Shown here in pieces: positions 23,883 through 31,259 of a stretch of 31,456 nucleotides of DNA; position 1 is the stretch's first letter, and the number at the start of each line of letters is the position of its first letter. The notes under the pieces were generated by a model, which did no database searches, was not told where the DNA came from, and was given only the letters and a program-made list of their open reading frames with translations. Source of the DNA: Chloroflexota bacterium. GTDB taxonomy: Bacteria; Chloroflexota; Anaerolineae; Anaerolineales; UBA4823. The stretch is taken from positions 1 to 31,456 of the forward strand of contig JAEWYL010000045.1 of assembly GCA_023395675.1 (NCBI GenBank), written 5' to 3'. The position numbers were made by a program, and so were the translations under genes.

Positions 23883-24821
23883 ATGGAATACAAGGACTAT
23901 TACAAACTGTTAGGTGTAGGGCGCGGCGCGAGCGAAGAGGAGATCAAGCGGGCTTATCGCAAGCTGGCGCTGCAGTACCATCCGGACCGCAACCCGGGCA
24001 GCAAACAGGCGGAAGAACGATTTAAGGATATCAACGAAGCCTACCAGGTTTTGGGCGATCCCCAGAAACGGGCCCGGTACGATCAACTGGGCGAGTCTTA
24101 CACTCGCTGGCAGCAGCGAGGCGCGCCCGGCGGTTTTAACTGGGATGACTGGTTTGCCCAGGCGCCGGGCGGGGGGAATACCCGCGTCCATGTGAACGAT
24201 TTCAACGATCTGTTTGGCGGGAGAGGCGGCAGCGGAGGTATGGGCGACTTTTCCGATTTTTTCCGCCGCATCTTTGGGGGCATGGGGGAGGCAGCCGCAG
24301 GGCGCACCCGGGGAGGGGCGGCCGCGGCGAATTACCAGCAGGAGCTGACCATCAGCTTGCAGGAAGCCTATACCGGCGCCGCTCGCCGCGTTGAGCTGGA
24401 CGGGCGCCGTATCGAAGTGAAGATCCCGGCAGGGGCCCGGACCGGGACCAAAGTGCGCGTCGCCGACGCGGTCCAGCCGCCCAACGGGCGCAGGGCCGAC
24501 CTGTACCTGCTCATTCAGGTCGCCGAGGATCCCCGCTTCCGCCGGGAGGGGGACCACCTCTACACCGAGGCTTCCATCGACCTGTACACCGCTGTTCTTG
24601 GGGGAGAGGTCAACGTACCCACCCTCGCCGGAAACGTCCTGCTGACGATCCCGGCCGGGGTGCAGCCGGGCCAGAAGATTCGCCTGGCCGGCAGAGGCAT
24701 GCCGCAGCTCAGGAACCCCGAGCGTAAAGGGGACCTGTTTGTGGTGATCAAAGTGAAGCTGCCTCGCAACCTGACTCCCGAACAGCGCGTGATCTTCCAG
24801 AAACTGGCGCAGATGGGGTAA
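23883..24821 (+). CDS. DnaJ/CbpA-like chaperone without zinc finger
   Basis: This 312-residue type II J-protein has a J domain at residues 1-70 with HPD at 33-35, the motif that stimulates DnaK ATP hydrolysis. A Gly-rich linker (about 90-155) follows, then two C-terminal substrate-binding domains (about 155-225 and 230-305; LPRNLTPEQRVIFQKLAQ closes the second). The CxxCxGxG zinc repeats of classical DnaJ are absent, as in CbpA and related proteins. It acts in the cytoplasm with a DnaK encoded elsewhere. ATG 23883 has only a weak CAGGG site. The stop codon is part of a 15-bp hairpin, and a lipoprotein HtrA gene follows after a tandem repeat. Confidence 0.93.
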   Translation: MEYKDYYKLLGVGRGASEEEIKRAYRKLALQYHPDRNPGSKQAEERFKDINEAYQVLGDPQKRARYDQLGESYTRWQQRGAPGGFNWDDWFAQAPGGGNTRVHVNDFNDLFGGRGGSGGMGDFSDFFRRIFGGMGEAAAGRTRGGAAAANYQQELTISLQEAYTGAARRVELDGRRIEVKIPAGARTGTKVRVADAVQPPNGRRADLYLLIQVAEDPRFRREGDHLYTEASIDLYTAVLGGEVNVPTLAGNVLLTIPAGVQPGQKIRLAGRGMPQLRNPERKGDLFVVIKVKLPRNLTPEQRVIFQKLAQMG

Positions 24822-24940
24822 TTCTCCGGCGCGCTGCGCGCCGGAGAATTACTGTCTCCGGCGCTCAGCGTTCCGAGAATTCCTGTCTCCGGCTCGCAGA
24901 ACACCGGATATTACTGTCTCCGGCGCACTGCGCGCCGAAT
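24817..24940 (+). repeat. Tandem repeat, 31-bp unit, about four copies
   Basis: Three successive 31-base units start at 24848, 24879 and 24910. Each begins ATT(A/C)CTGTCTCCGG followed by a GC-rich tail. A fourth, partly diverged copy precedes them (TCTCCGG at 24823, against 24855, 24886 and 24917). It fills most of the gap between the DnaJ-like and HtrA genes. Confidence 0.85.
24819..24851 (+). terminator. 15-bp perfect hairpin that includes the DnaJ-like stop codon
   Basis: Positions 24819-24833 (starting with the TAA stop) pair perfectly with 24837-24851 around a CTG loop. The right side ends ATTA with no long T-tract. It may slow or end transcription, or protect the mRNA end. A ribosome at the stop codon would melt its base. 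Confidence 0.7.
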
Positions 24941-24979
24941 CTGGCTCTCGCCAGCGGCTTTTCCACGAGGAGTTGGCGG

Positions 24980-26155
24980 ATGAAAGGTTACAAACCGGCT
25001 CTGGCCGTCTTTGTGCTGCTCTCTCTTCCGCTGTTCGCCTGCCGGCTTTTCACCCCGGAGCTTCCAGGCCGCCAGGCTTCAGGCTCCAACCCCCCGGTCC
25101 TGCCGGTTGAATCCACCGCCTATGCCACGCCCCCGGCCCTCGATCTGGCCGGCAGGGAGGAGCTCCTCACCCGGGTCTACGAGAAGGCCAACCCCGGCGT
25201 GGTGGCGCTGCGCACCCTGGTCGGGCGCGGGGGGAACCAGGGTTCCGGCTTTGTCTACGACCAGGAGGGGCATATCCTCACCAATTATCACGTGGTGCAG
25301 GGCGTGGACGAGCTGGAAGTGGGTTTCCCCTCCGGGATCAAGACCCGCGGCCGCGTGATCGGCTCTGACGTGGACTCCGACCTGGCGGTGGTGGCGGTGG
25401 AGGTCGAGCCCGGCCTGCTGCACCCGCTGAATCTGAGCGATTCGGACCAGGTGCGGGTCGGGCAGACGGTGATCGCCATCGGCAATCCCTTCGGTTTCAA
25501 GAGCACCATGACCATGGGCATCATCTCGGGGCTCGGGCGCACCATAGAATCCATGCACGTCGCCCCGGGCGGGGGGATGTTCTCCGCCGGCGATATCATC
25601 CAGACCGACGCGGCCATCAACCCCGGAAATTCCGGCGGCCCGCTGCTCGACCTGAACGGCGAGGTGATCGGCATCAACCGCGCCATCTTCACCACCACCT
25701 ACTCCTCCAGCGGCGAGCCGGTCAATACCGGCATCGGTTTCGCCGTTTCGATCAATATTGCCCGGCGGGTGGTCCCCAGTCTCATCGAACATGGAAAATA
25801 CGAATACCCCTACCTGGGGATCACCAGCATCGGCGCCGGCGACCTTTCTCTCCTCGAGCTGGAGGCCCTGGGGATGACGGAAGGGAAGGGCATCTACATT
25901 ACGGAGATCACGCCCGGCAGCCCGGCTGCCAGGGCGGGATTGATCGGCGGCAGCCGGCCGACTCAGGTCGCCGGTCTGCAGGCTGGCGGAGACCTGATCC
26001 TGGCGGTGGACGGCAGCCCGGTAACCAGCTTCGACGATTTTATCGGTTACCTGATCAAGCAGAAACGCCCGGGAGACAGGATCTCCTTTACCATTTTAAG
26101 AGAGGCGCGGGAGTTCCAGGTTGACCTGGTTTTGGGGAAGCGCCCGGACTCGTAA
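24980..26155 (+). CDS. HtrA/DegP-type serine protease, probable lipoprotein, with PDZ domain
   Basis: This 391-residue S1C protease has an N-terminal hydrophobic segment ending in a probable lipobox LFAC at 18-21, so Cys21 is probably lipidated and the protein sits on the outer face of the membrane. F before A is not the commonest residue in a lipobox. The catalytic triad is H104 in TNYHVV, D134 in DSDLAVV and S218 in NPGNSGGP. One PDZ domain follows (about 280-380). The protein degrades or refolds damaged envelope proteins. GAGGAG at about 24967-24972 lies 7 bases before ATG 24980. It follows a DnaJ-like gene, so both may serve protein quality control. Confidence 0.95.
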   Translation: MKGYKPALAVFVLLSLPLFACRLFTPELPGRQASGSNPPVLPVESTAYATPPALDLAGREELLTRVYEKANPGVVALRTLVGRGGNQGSGFVYDQEGHILTNYHVVQGVDELEVGFPSGIKTRGRVIGSDVDSDLAVVAVEVEPGLLHPLNLSDSDQVRVGQTVIAIGNPFGFKSTMTMGIISGLGRTIESMHVAPGGGMFSAGDIIQTDAAINPGNSGGPLLDLNGEVIGINRAIFTTTYSSSGEPVNTGIGFAVSINIARRVVPSLIEHGKYEYPYLGITSIGAGDLSLLELEALGMTEGKGIYITEITPGSPAARAGLIGGSRPTQVAGLQAGGDLILAVDGSPVTSFDDFIGYLIKQKRPGDRISFTILREAREFQVDLVLGKRPDS

Positions 26156-26251
26156 AGCCTGCCCTGTGTCAGGGCCGCGGGCTTTGCGGGTGAGGTCTGA
26201 AGTCTGCAGTAAGCCGGAAAACTCAGCCACAAACAAAACAGGAGGTAGCTT

Positions 26252-27352
26252 ATGTTTTCGGAAAAAGATATGCAGGAACTTTTGGACTATCAGGCAAAAT
26301 CTCCGGTACTCAGCCTGTACCTTAATCTCGAGCCGTCCGAAGGCAGCGCGGAGGCCCTGCGGCTCAAACTGCGCAGCCTGCTGAAAGAAGCGGACATGCC
26401 CGAGGACGCCTTTGTAATCGAGCGGTATTTTGACCACCAGTTCGACTGGTCGGGTCGAAGCGTGGCGGTGTTTTCCTGTGTCAAGGAGGATTTCTTCAAG
26501 GTCTACTCCCTGGCCGTGCCGCTGCGCAGCCGGGTGCGGGTGAGCGACCGCCCGCACGTGAAGCCCCTGGTGAACCTGCTGGACTCCTACGGCGGCTATG
26601 GGGTGGCGCTGGTGGACAAGCAGGGGGCGCGCCTGTTCTACTTCCACCTGGGAGAGCTGCGCGAGCAGGAGGGCATCGTGGGCGAAGCCGTGCGCCATAC
26701 CAAGCGCGGCGGCGGCTCGCAGGCCCCGGGCCGGCGCGGCGGGGTGGCCGGGCTGACCGACCACGCCGAGGCGGTGGCCGGGCGCAATATCAAAGAGGCA
26801 GCCGAATTTGCCGCCCGCTTCTTCTCCGAAAACAACGTGCGCCGCATCCTGATCGGCGGCACGGAGGACAATATCGCCCTCTTCCGCTCCCAGCTTCCAA
26901 AGGCCTGGCAGAGCCTGGTCGTGGGCTCATTTCCCATCAGCATGACCGCCGCGCACGCCGAGGTGCAGGAGCGCGCCATGCAGGTGGGCCGGGAGGCCGA
27001 CCTGCGCCGCGATAAGAAGCTGGTGCAGGCGGTGACCACCGGCGCCGCCAAGGGGCGCGGCGGGGTGGTGCGCCTGGACGACACCCTGGGCGCGATCCGC
27101 GACGGTCGGGTGCAGACCCTGGTGGTGCGCGACGGCTTCCGCGCCCCCGGTTTTCGCTGCCGGGGCTGCGGCTACCTGACCTCCTCCGGCAGCGGCGCTT
27201 GCCCCTACTGCAGCGGGGAGTTCGAAGCCATTCCCGATGCGGTCGAGCTCGCCGTGCGCCAGGTGATGCGCTCCGGCGGGGAGGTGGAGGTGCTCCACAA
27301 TGCCCAGGGGCTGGAGCTGCAGGGGGATATCGGGGCCCTGCTGCGCTACTGA
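26252..27352 (+). CDS. eRF1-like protein (baeRF/Vms1-type) with GGGSQ loop and C-terminal zinc ribbon
   Basis: This 366-residue protein is laid out like the bacterial relatives of archaeo-eukaryotic release factor 1 (baeRF families). The N-terminal domain (about 1-110) begins with a segment ending in SPVLSLYLNLEP. The middle domain (about 115-245) includes VALVDKQGARLFYFHLGELR and a loop RGGGSQAPGRRGG at 152-164, placed like the catalytic GGQ loop of eRF1. The C-terminal domain has a zinc ribbon with C303, C306, C317 and C320. In eRF1 and Vms1 the loop's Gln supports peptidyl-tRNA hydrolysis. The role here, such as ribosome rescue, is inference. AGGAGGT precedes ATG 26252 by 6 bases. Confidence 0.85.
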   Translation: MFSEKDMQELLDYQAKSPVLSLYLNLEPSEGSAEALRLKLRSLLKEADMPEDAFVIERYFDHQFDWSGRSVAVFSCVKEDFFKVYSLAVPLRSRVRVSDRPHVKPLVNLLDSYGGYGVALVDKQGARLFYFHLGELREQEGIVGEAVRHTKRGGGSQAPGRRGGVAGLTDHAEAVAGRNIKEAAEFAARFFSENNVRRILIGGTEDNIALFRSQLPKAWQSLVVGSFPISMTAAHAEVQERAMQVGREADLRRDKKLVQAVTTGAAKGRGGVVRLDDTLGAIRDGRVQTLVVRDGFRAPGFRCRGCGYLTSSGSGACPYCSGEFEAIPDAVELAVRQVMRSGGEVEVLHNAQGLELQGDIGALLRY

Positions 27353-27376
27353 TGCGCTGCAGCCCCCCGAGGTGAA

Positions 27377-27430
27377 TTAATAGAAAAATGCGGGGACCGA
27401 GCTCGCTCGGCCCCCGCATTTTTCTATTAA
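27377..27430. terminator. Bidirectional terminator, 25-bp stem
   Basis: Positions 27377-27401 pair with 27406-27430 with a single mismatch and a 4-base loop. The left arm contains AAAAA and the right arm TTTTT, so both directions end in a T-tract. It separates the convergent eRF1-like and STAS-like genes. Confidence 0.9.
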
Positions 27431-27456
27431 TATAGCCTCTGATTCAATCAGTCGCT

Positions 27457-27861
27457 TCAGTTTACGCTCTCCAGCCAGCGCAGGGCCTCGTCCGGGTCGG
27501 AGAAGAAGCGGGCGGTGATGCCGGCTTTGGCGTATTCTTCCGCCAGGCTTTTCATATTCATCTGGGCGATGACTTTTTCCGGCTGCACGATGGCCCAGTA
27601 TTTCCAGCCGGCCCGCACGGTCTGGGGAAACCAGTTGGTCTGGCCCCATTCCACCTCTTCCCTGGGCAGCACCGAGTTGCTGCGGTCGTCGGAGAGCCAT
27701 TTGGTGGCCCGGTTTTTTCTCAGCGCCTCGGTGCCGGCCAGCAAAAGCTGGTGAAACTCGTCGCCGAAGATGAATTTGTGGATCTGGTGGTGCACAATTT
27801 TCTTGTCCGGGTGATACCAGAGCGTCGCACGCGGACAGTCGAACACTACTACCTTGGACAT
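27457..27861 (-). CDS. STAS/SEC14-like small protein
   Basis: The start is ATG 27861 (134 residues), with AAAGGAG about 9 bases upstream. Longer starts in this frame up to 28044 have no ribosome binding site and run through a hairpin, so they are rejected. The sequence alternates short strands and helices (SKVVVFDCPRATLWYHPDKK; GWKYWAIVQPEKVIAQMNM; FFSDPDEALRWL near the end). These segments match a family of single-domain STAS/SEC14-type proteins common in bacteria, usually of unknown function. The domain is similar to anti-sigma factor antagonists, but no partner kinase or sigma factor is adjacent. No membrane segment or signal peptide is seen. Confidence 0.8.
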   Translation of the reverse strand: MSKVVVFDCPRATLWYHPDKKIVHHQIHKFIFGDEFHQLLLAGTEALRKNRATKWLSDDRSNSVLPREEVEWGQTNWFPQTVRAGWKYWAIVQPEKVIAQMNMKSLAEEYAKAGITARFFSDPDEALRWLESVN

Positions 27862-28185
27862 CGAACAATCTCCTTTTACAGCAGCGCTATTGGATCTCTC
27901 GCTCGTGCGTGGAGTATGTTTTCCGCCTGATTGGGGGTGCGGCCCCACAAACCGTCGAAGAACCGGGACGCTGAAACCAGCGAGAAGATCACCGGGAGGG
28001 AGGGAATTGGGTCTGCACCAGCATAACAAGCATTGCAGCTTCATTCCATAAAGCGGGCGTAAAAATTGGAGTTTCGGGCCAGGGTATTATGAAACTTAAC
28101 CGAAAAAGGAATTGTGCCGAAAGGCAAATGCCCGGCACGCCGCCCCGGGCATTTGCCTTCCCGCTTCCGAATGGCTCTTGCCGGG
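27862..28185. other. Intergenic region with terminator and motif
   Basis: No gene is supported in these 324 bases. They contain the terminator for the coiled-coil gene (28121-28159), CGAGAAGATCAC at 27981-27992, a short CGCTG/CAGCG hairpin just before it, and an imperfect TTGGGGG/CCCCACAA hairpin at about 27937-27956. The promoter of the STAS-like gene must lie here, but no clear -35/-10 pair was found. Confidence 0.6.
28121..28159 (-). terminator. Terminator of the coiled-coil membrane protein gene
   Basis: AAGGCAAATGCCCGG (28121-28135) pairs perfectly with 28145-28159 around a 9-base loop. It is 27 bases past the stop codon of the minus-strand gene. On the minus strand the stem is followed by TTTCGG. 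Confidence 0.75.
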
Positions 28186-28839
28186 TTAGGGCGCGGCGAA
28201 GTAGGCGTTCTCCAGCTCCCGCAGCATATTGGTGAGCACGCCCAGGTCGGAGCGGGCGGCGAAGGCGTCCTCGCCCATCTCGTTGCGCGCCAGCTCCAGC
28301 CGCTCCTGCATATCCTGCGCCAGCTTCTGCTGCTCCGGCTCCAGCAGTCCTTCCAGCGCGGCCAGCGTATCCCCGGTTTTGGTGAGGGCTGCGCTGGCGC
28401 GCGGGAGGTCCTCCTCGGCCAGGGCCAGCAGGGCGGCCGAGATATCGGCGCGAGAGCTGAGGATATGCACGTGCAGCTCTGACTGGCGCGCCTGCGCCTC
28501 CAGCTCCTGGTTGGCCCCCTCCAGGCCGGCGAAACCGGCCACCTGGGTCTCCAGCGCGCTGACCTGCTGCTGCGCCTCGGTCACCCGGCCCTCGCTCTCC
28601 TGCCGGGCCTGCTGCAGGCGCTGCTGGGCGGGCAGGTAGAGGGCGATTACCGCCGCCAGGAACCCCAGCCCGAAGGCGACCAGCAGGATCACCAGCCAGC
28701 GCAGCCCGCGCCGGAAAGACCTGCCCACGCGTTCCCGGCGGGAGACGGGGCGCTCCTCCGGGCGAGATACCGGGCGCTCCTCCGGCCCGTTGGCCTCCAC
28801 TGTTTCGGATGGGGTTAGCTCTTCATGGGGTTCTTGCAT
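28186..28839 (-). CDS. Membrane-anchored coiled-coil protein, unknown function
   Basis: This 217-residue protein has a charged cytoplasmic N-terminus (about 1-46) with two copies of RPEERPVSR, one membrane helix at about 47-72, then a long stretch rich in Gln, Glu, Ala and Leu (about 73-215). The heptad-like spacing in 73-120 predicts a coiled coil. The C-terminal part (EEDLPRASAALTKTGDTLA onward) is helical. GAGGAGG lies about 5 bases before ATG 28839. It is followed by its own terminator and preceded on the same strand by the AhpD-like gene, 138 bases away. I do not recognise a family. A tether or spacer at the membrane is plausible. Confidence 0.78.
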   Translation of the reverse strand: MQEPHEELTPSETVEANGPEERPVSRPEERPVSRRERVGRSFRRGLRWLVILLVAFGLGFLAAVIALYLPAQQRLQQARQESEGRVTEAQQQVSALETQVAGFAGLEGANQELEAQARQSELHVHILSSRADISAALLALAEEDLPRASAALTKTGDTLAALEGLLEPEQQKLAQDMQERLELARNEMGEDAFAARSDLGVLTNMLRELENAYFAAP

Positions 28840-28977
28840 GCTGGCCTCCTCAATGGAATTGGATCAGGATGAAAGCGTCAACCGTGCGAAGTTTTTCCGC
28901 TGCGCCGGTCGGGCGCGTTTCTTCTCGCGGCAGGTTGCAAGATTCGGGGCAGCCTTCCGGCCGGCCCCGCGCCCGGT

Positions 28978-29583
28978 TCATAACAGCCGGCGGGCGAGGG
29001 CGTACAGCCCGGCCGCGGGCAGCAGCAGCAGGCCCAGCGCGGTCAGGAGCACGCCCGCCTCGTCCAGCAGGCGGCTGTCCAGCGCCGGGCGGCCGCGCAG
29101 CCGGCTCAACAGGGCGTCGAAGGTGTTGCCCAGCAGGTTCCCGATGGTGATCATGCGCATATAAGCCAGCGCATCCCGCGCCTGTGCAGGCCCGCAGGCG
29201 GCCACCAGCGCCTCCCAGGCGGCGGGGTCGGGCTGTTCCTCGCTCTCGGCATAATGCCGGGCGAAGGCCAGGGCCGCCGTCTCCTGCGCCGGAAAGGGGC
29301 TCCAGTCGCCGGCGAGCAGGCTTTCGATCTCGGCGCGGCTGACCCCGGCGCGCGAAGCCGCGTAGCTGTGCCCCAGGCGGCAGTAGCGGCAGTTGTTCAC
29401 CTGGGTGACCGCCAGCATGATCTTTTCCGCCTGGGCCCGGCTCACCCGCCCTCCCCGGGCGGCGCGCGCCAGCTCCGGCAGGTGGGCGGCGCCGTCCAGC
29501 AGCGCCGCCAGGAAGCCGGGCAGGGTGTAGACGCGCCTGGAAAAAACGGCTGCCTCCGCGCCCGGCCGGGCGCCCGCGCTCAT
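28978..29583 (-). CDS. AhpD-like (carboxymuconolactone decarboxylase family) protein with C-terminal membrane anchor
   Basis: The start is ATG 29583, which overlaps the stop of the upstream protease gene (ATGA), giving 201 residues. A longer reading of this frame to 30117 only mirrors the other gene in a different frame. The AhpD core (about 15-150) has C65, C68 and H72 in NNCRYCRLGHS, the CxxCxxxH motif of alkylhydroperoxidase-like enzymes that use a redox-active cysteine pair. ALAFARHYAES follows near 106. A hydrophobic stretch at about 175-198 (VLLTALGLLLLPAAGLYAL) is probably a membrane anchor, unusual for this family. Tight coupling to a membrane protease suggests a shared job at the membrane. 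Confidence 0.85.
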   Translation of the reverse strand: MSAGARPGAEAAVFSRRVYTLPGFLAALLDGAAHLPELARAARGGRVSRAQAEKIMLAVTQVNNCRYCRLGHSYAASRAGVSRAEIESLLAGDWSPFPAQETAALAFARHYAESEEQPDPAAWEALVAACGPAQARDALAYMRMITIGNLLGNTFDALLSRLRGRPALDSRLLDEAGVLLTALGLLLLPAAGLYALARRLL

Positions 29584-30437
29584 CCGCCTGTCCCGGAATC
29601 CCGCTCCCGGTCCGTCGCAGGGCGGCGGGTCGGGTAGGGCAGCGGGATATACTCCACCGAGGGCCTGCGCGTCCCGGACTGCGGGAAGAGGCGCATGAGC
29701 TGGTAGACCTCGGTGGGGACCTCGGTGCTGATGGGTAAGCCCAACTGGCGGGCCTCGTCCACCGAGAGCGGGTAATCGTGGGTCCAGCGCCCGCTGGCGA
29801 GGATCTCCGCCAGGCCCTCGGCGGCCTCGGGGGTGTGCCGCTCGGAGACGATCTGGCGCACGGTGTCCTTCACCTGGCGGATCGCCTTGCGGGCCACGTC
29901 CGCCTGGATCAGGGTGTCGTCGCTGATATGCTCGATGGGCTTCTGTTCCAGCACGGTCAGGATCGAGGCCGCCGGCTGCCCCCCGATCTGCGGGTCCACC
30001 GGCCCCAGGACGGCGTTCTCGTCCATCACGATCTCGTCCGCAGCCAGGGCGATCAGCGTGCCGCCGGACATGGCGTAATGCGGGACGAAGACCGTCACCC
30101 GGGCAGGGTGCCGGCACAGGGCGTTGGCGATCTGCTCCGCCGCCAGCACCAGGCCCCCGGGCGTGTGCAGCACCAGGTCGATCGGCACGCTCGCATCGGT
30201 GAGCTTGATGGCCCGCATGACGTCCTCTGAATCGTCAATGTCAATGTAGCGCGCCACCGGGAAGCCGAGGAAGGATAGCCGCTCCTGGCGGTGGATCAGG
30301 GCGATCACCCGGGTATTGCGCTTCTCTTCCAGCGAGCGGAACAGGCGCGTGCGCGCCGATTCGATCATCTTCTGCCGGATAATCGGCTGCAGGGTGGAGA
30401 TAACCAGAAAGACGAAGAACAGCAGGGTAAAGTCCAT
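29580..30437 (-). CDS. Membrane-bound ClpP-class serine protease (SDH_sah/SppA-like)
   Basis: This 285-residue protein has an N-terminal membrane helix (about 3-22) and a ClpP-fold protease domain. HTPGG at 91-95 and PHYAMSGGTLIALAADEI at 119-136, with nucleophile Ser124, are the hallmarks of the SDH family. MDENAVLGPVDPQIGG at 138-153 follows. RWTHDYPLSVDEARQLGLP near 217-235 is also conserved in the family. Members are related to signal peptide peptidase but lack its tandem domains, and their natural substrates are poorly known. GAGG stands about 7 bases before ATG 30437. The end overlaps the AhpD-like gene by 4 bases, so the two are translationally coupled. Confidence 0.9.
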   Translation of the reverse strand: MDFTLLFFVFLVISTLQPIIRQKMIESARTRLFRSLEEKRNTRVIALIHRQERLSFLGFPVARYIDIDDSEDVMRAIKLTDASVPIDLVLHTPGGLVLAAEQIANALCRHPARVTVFVPHYAMSGGTLIALAADEIVMDENAVLGPVDPQIGGQPAASILTVLEQKPIEHISDDTLIQADVARKAIRQVKDTVRQIVSERHTPEAAEGLAEILASGRWTHDYPLSVDEARQLGLPISTEVPTEVYQLMRLFPQSGTRRPSVEYIPLPYPTRRPATDRERDSGTGG

Positions 30438-30542
30438 ACAGGTCCTCTACGTTATTTTCTGGAGGCGGTCTCTAAAACACAGCGGTTTGCGGCGGCGAGG
30501 CGGCCGCCCGCAGCTAACCTTTTTCGGGGCCTGGCTGAGGCC

Positions 30543-31259
30543 CTACCAGGGCCAGTACTCATCGGGATAAATGCGGGTGTAAGCCGGGTGGCGGCGCGGG
30601 GTGAACAGGCGGTAGAGCAGCAGCCCGTACACAAAGCCCCCGATATGCGCCCACCAGGCGACCCCGCCGGTCGCGATGGTGCCCAGGGAGGCGATGCCCG
30701 AGAAGAGCTGGGTCACGAACCACACGCCCAGGTACAGGAGCGCCGGGACCTCGATGAACCAGGGGAGCAGGAAGATGGGGATCAGGGTGATGACCCGCGC
30801 CCGAGGGTAGAGCAGGAAGTAGGCCCCCAGCACCCCGGCGATGGCCCCGCTCGCCCCGACCGAGGGGATGGGGCTGTTCGGGTCAATGGCGGCCTGCAGC
30901 AGCCCGGCAGCCAGCCCGCCCAGCAGGTAGAAGAGCAGATAGCGCCCGGAGCCCATGCGGTCTTCCACGTTGTCCCCGAAAATATACAGGGTCCACATAT
31001 TGCTCAGGATATGCAGCCAGCCGCCGTGCAGGAACATATGGCTGAACAGGGTGATGAGGGGCAGGGGGTTCTGGAGCAGGAGGGCAGGTTCGTCCAGGTT
31101 GAGCCGGGCGGGAACCAGGCCGAAGGTCTGGATCAGGCGGTTGGTGGCCGCCTCCGGCAGCGCCGCCTCGAACAGGAAGATCACGACGTTAATCCCGATC
31201 AGGATCCAGTTGACGAGCGGAAAAGAATAAGAACGGATCGTATCACGTAAAGGCAGCAT
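30543..31259 (-). CDS. Rhomboid-family intramembrane serine protease
   Basis: This 238-residue protein has about six membrane segments, the basic rhomboid fold. HGGWLHILSNMWTLYIFGDNVE at 78-99 matches the conserved helix 2 segment (WLH, N87). The catalytic serine is S137 in GASG and the partner His is H205 in AWWAHIGGF. A C-terminal cytoplasmic tail ends in WPW. Rhomboids cut within or near membrane helices of other proteins. The substrate cannot be deduced. It lies 105 bases upstream of the ClpP-class protease on the same strand, so they may be co-transcribed. The ribosome binding site is weak (GGGATG). Confidence 0.95.
   Translation of the reverse strand: MLPLRDTIRSYSFPLVNWILIGINVVIFLFEAALPEAATNRLIQTFGLVPARLNLDEPALLLQNPLPLITLFSHMFLHGGWLHILSNMWTLYIFGDNVEDRMGSGRYLLFYLLGGLAAGLLQAAIDPNSPIPSVGASGAIAGVLGAYFLLYPRARVITLIPIFLLPWFIEVPALLYLGVWFVTQLFSGIASLGTIATGGVAWWAHIGGFVYGLLLYRLFTPRRHPAYTRIYPDEYWPW

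Noticed and set aside
24817..24940. CRISPR array
   Set aside because: The 31-base units are contiguous with no unique spacers, and no cas gene is present.
27862..28044. Longer start for the STAS-like gene
   Set aside because: The extra residues lack family similarity and a ribosome binding site, whereas ATG 27861 has AAAGGAG upstream.
29584..30117. N-terminal extension of the AhpD-like frame up to 30117
   Set aside because: It overlaps the ClpP-class protease in another frame and reads as Pro/Arg/Gly-rich shadow sequence. The ATGA overlap at 29580-29583 gives a normal start.
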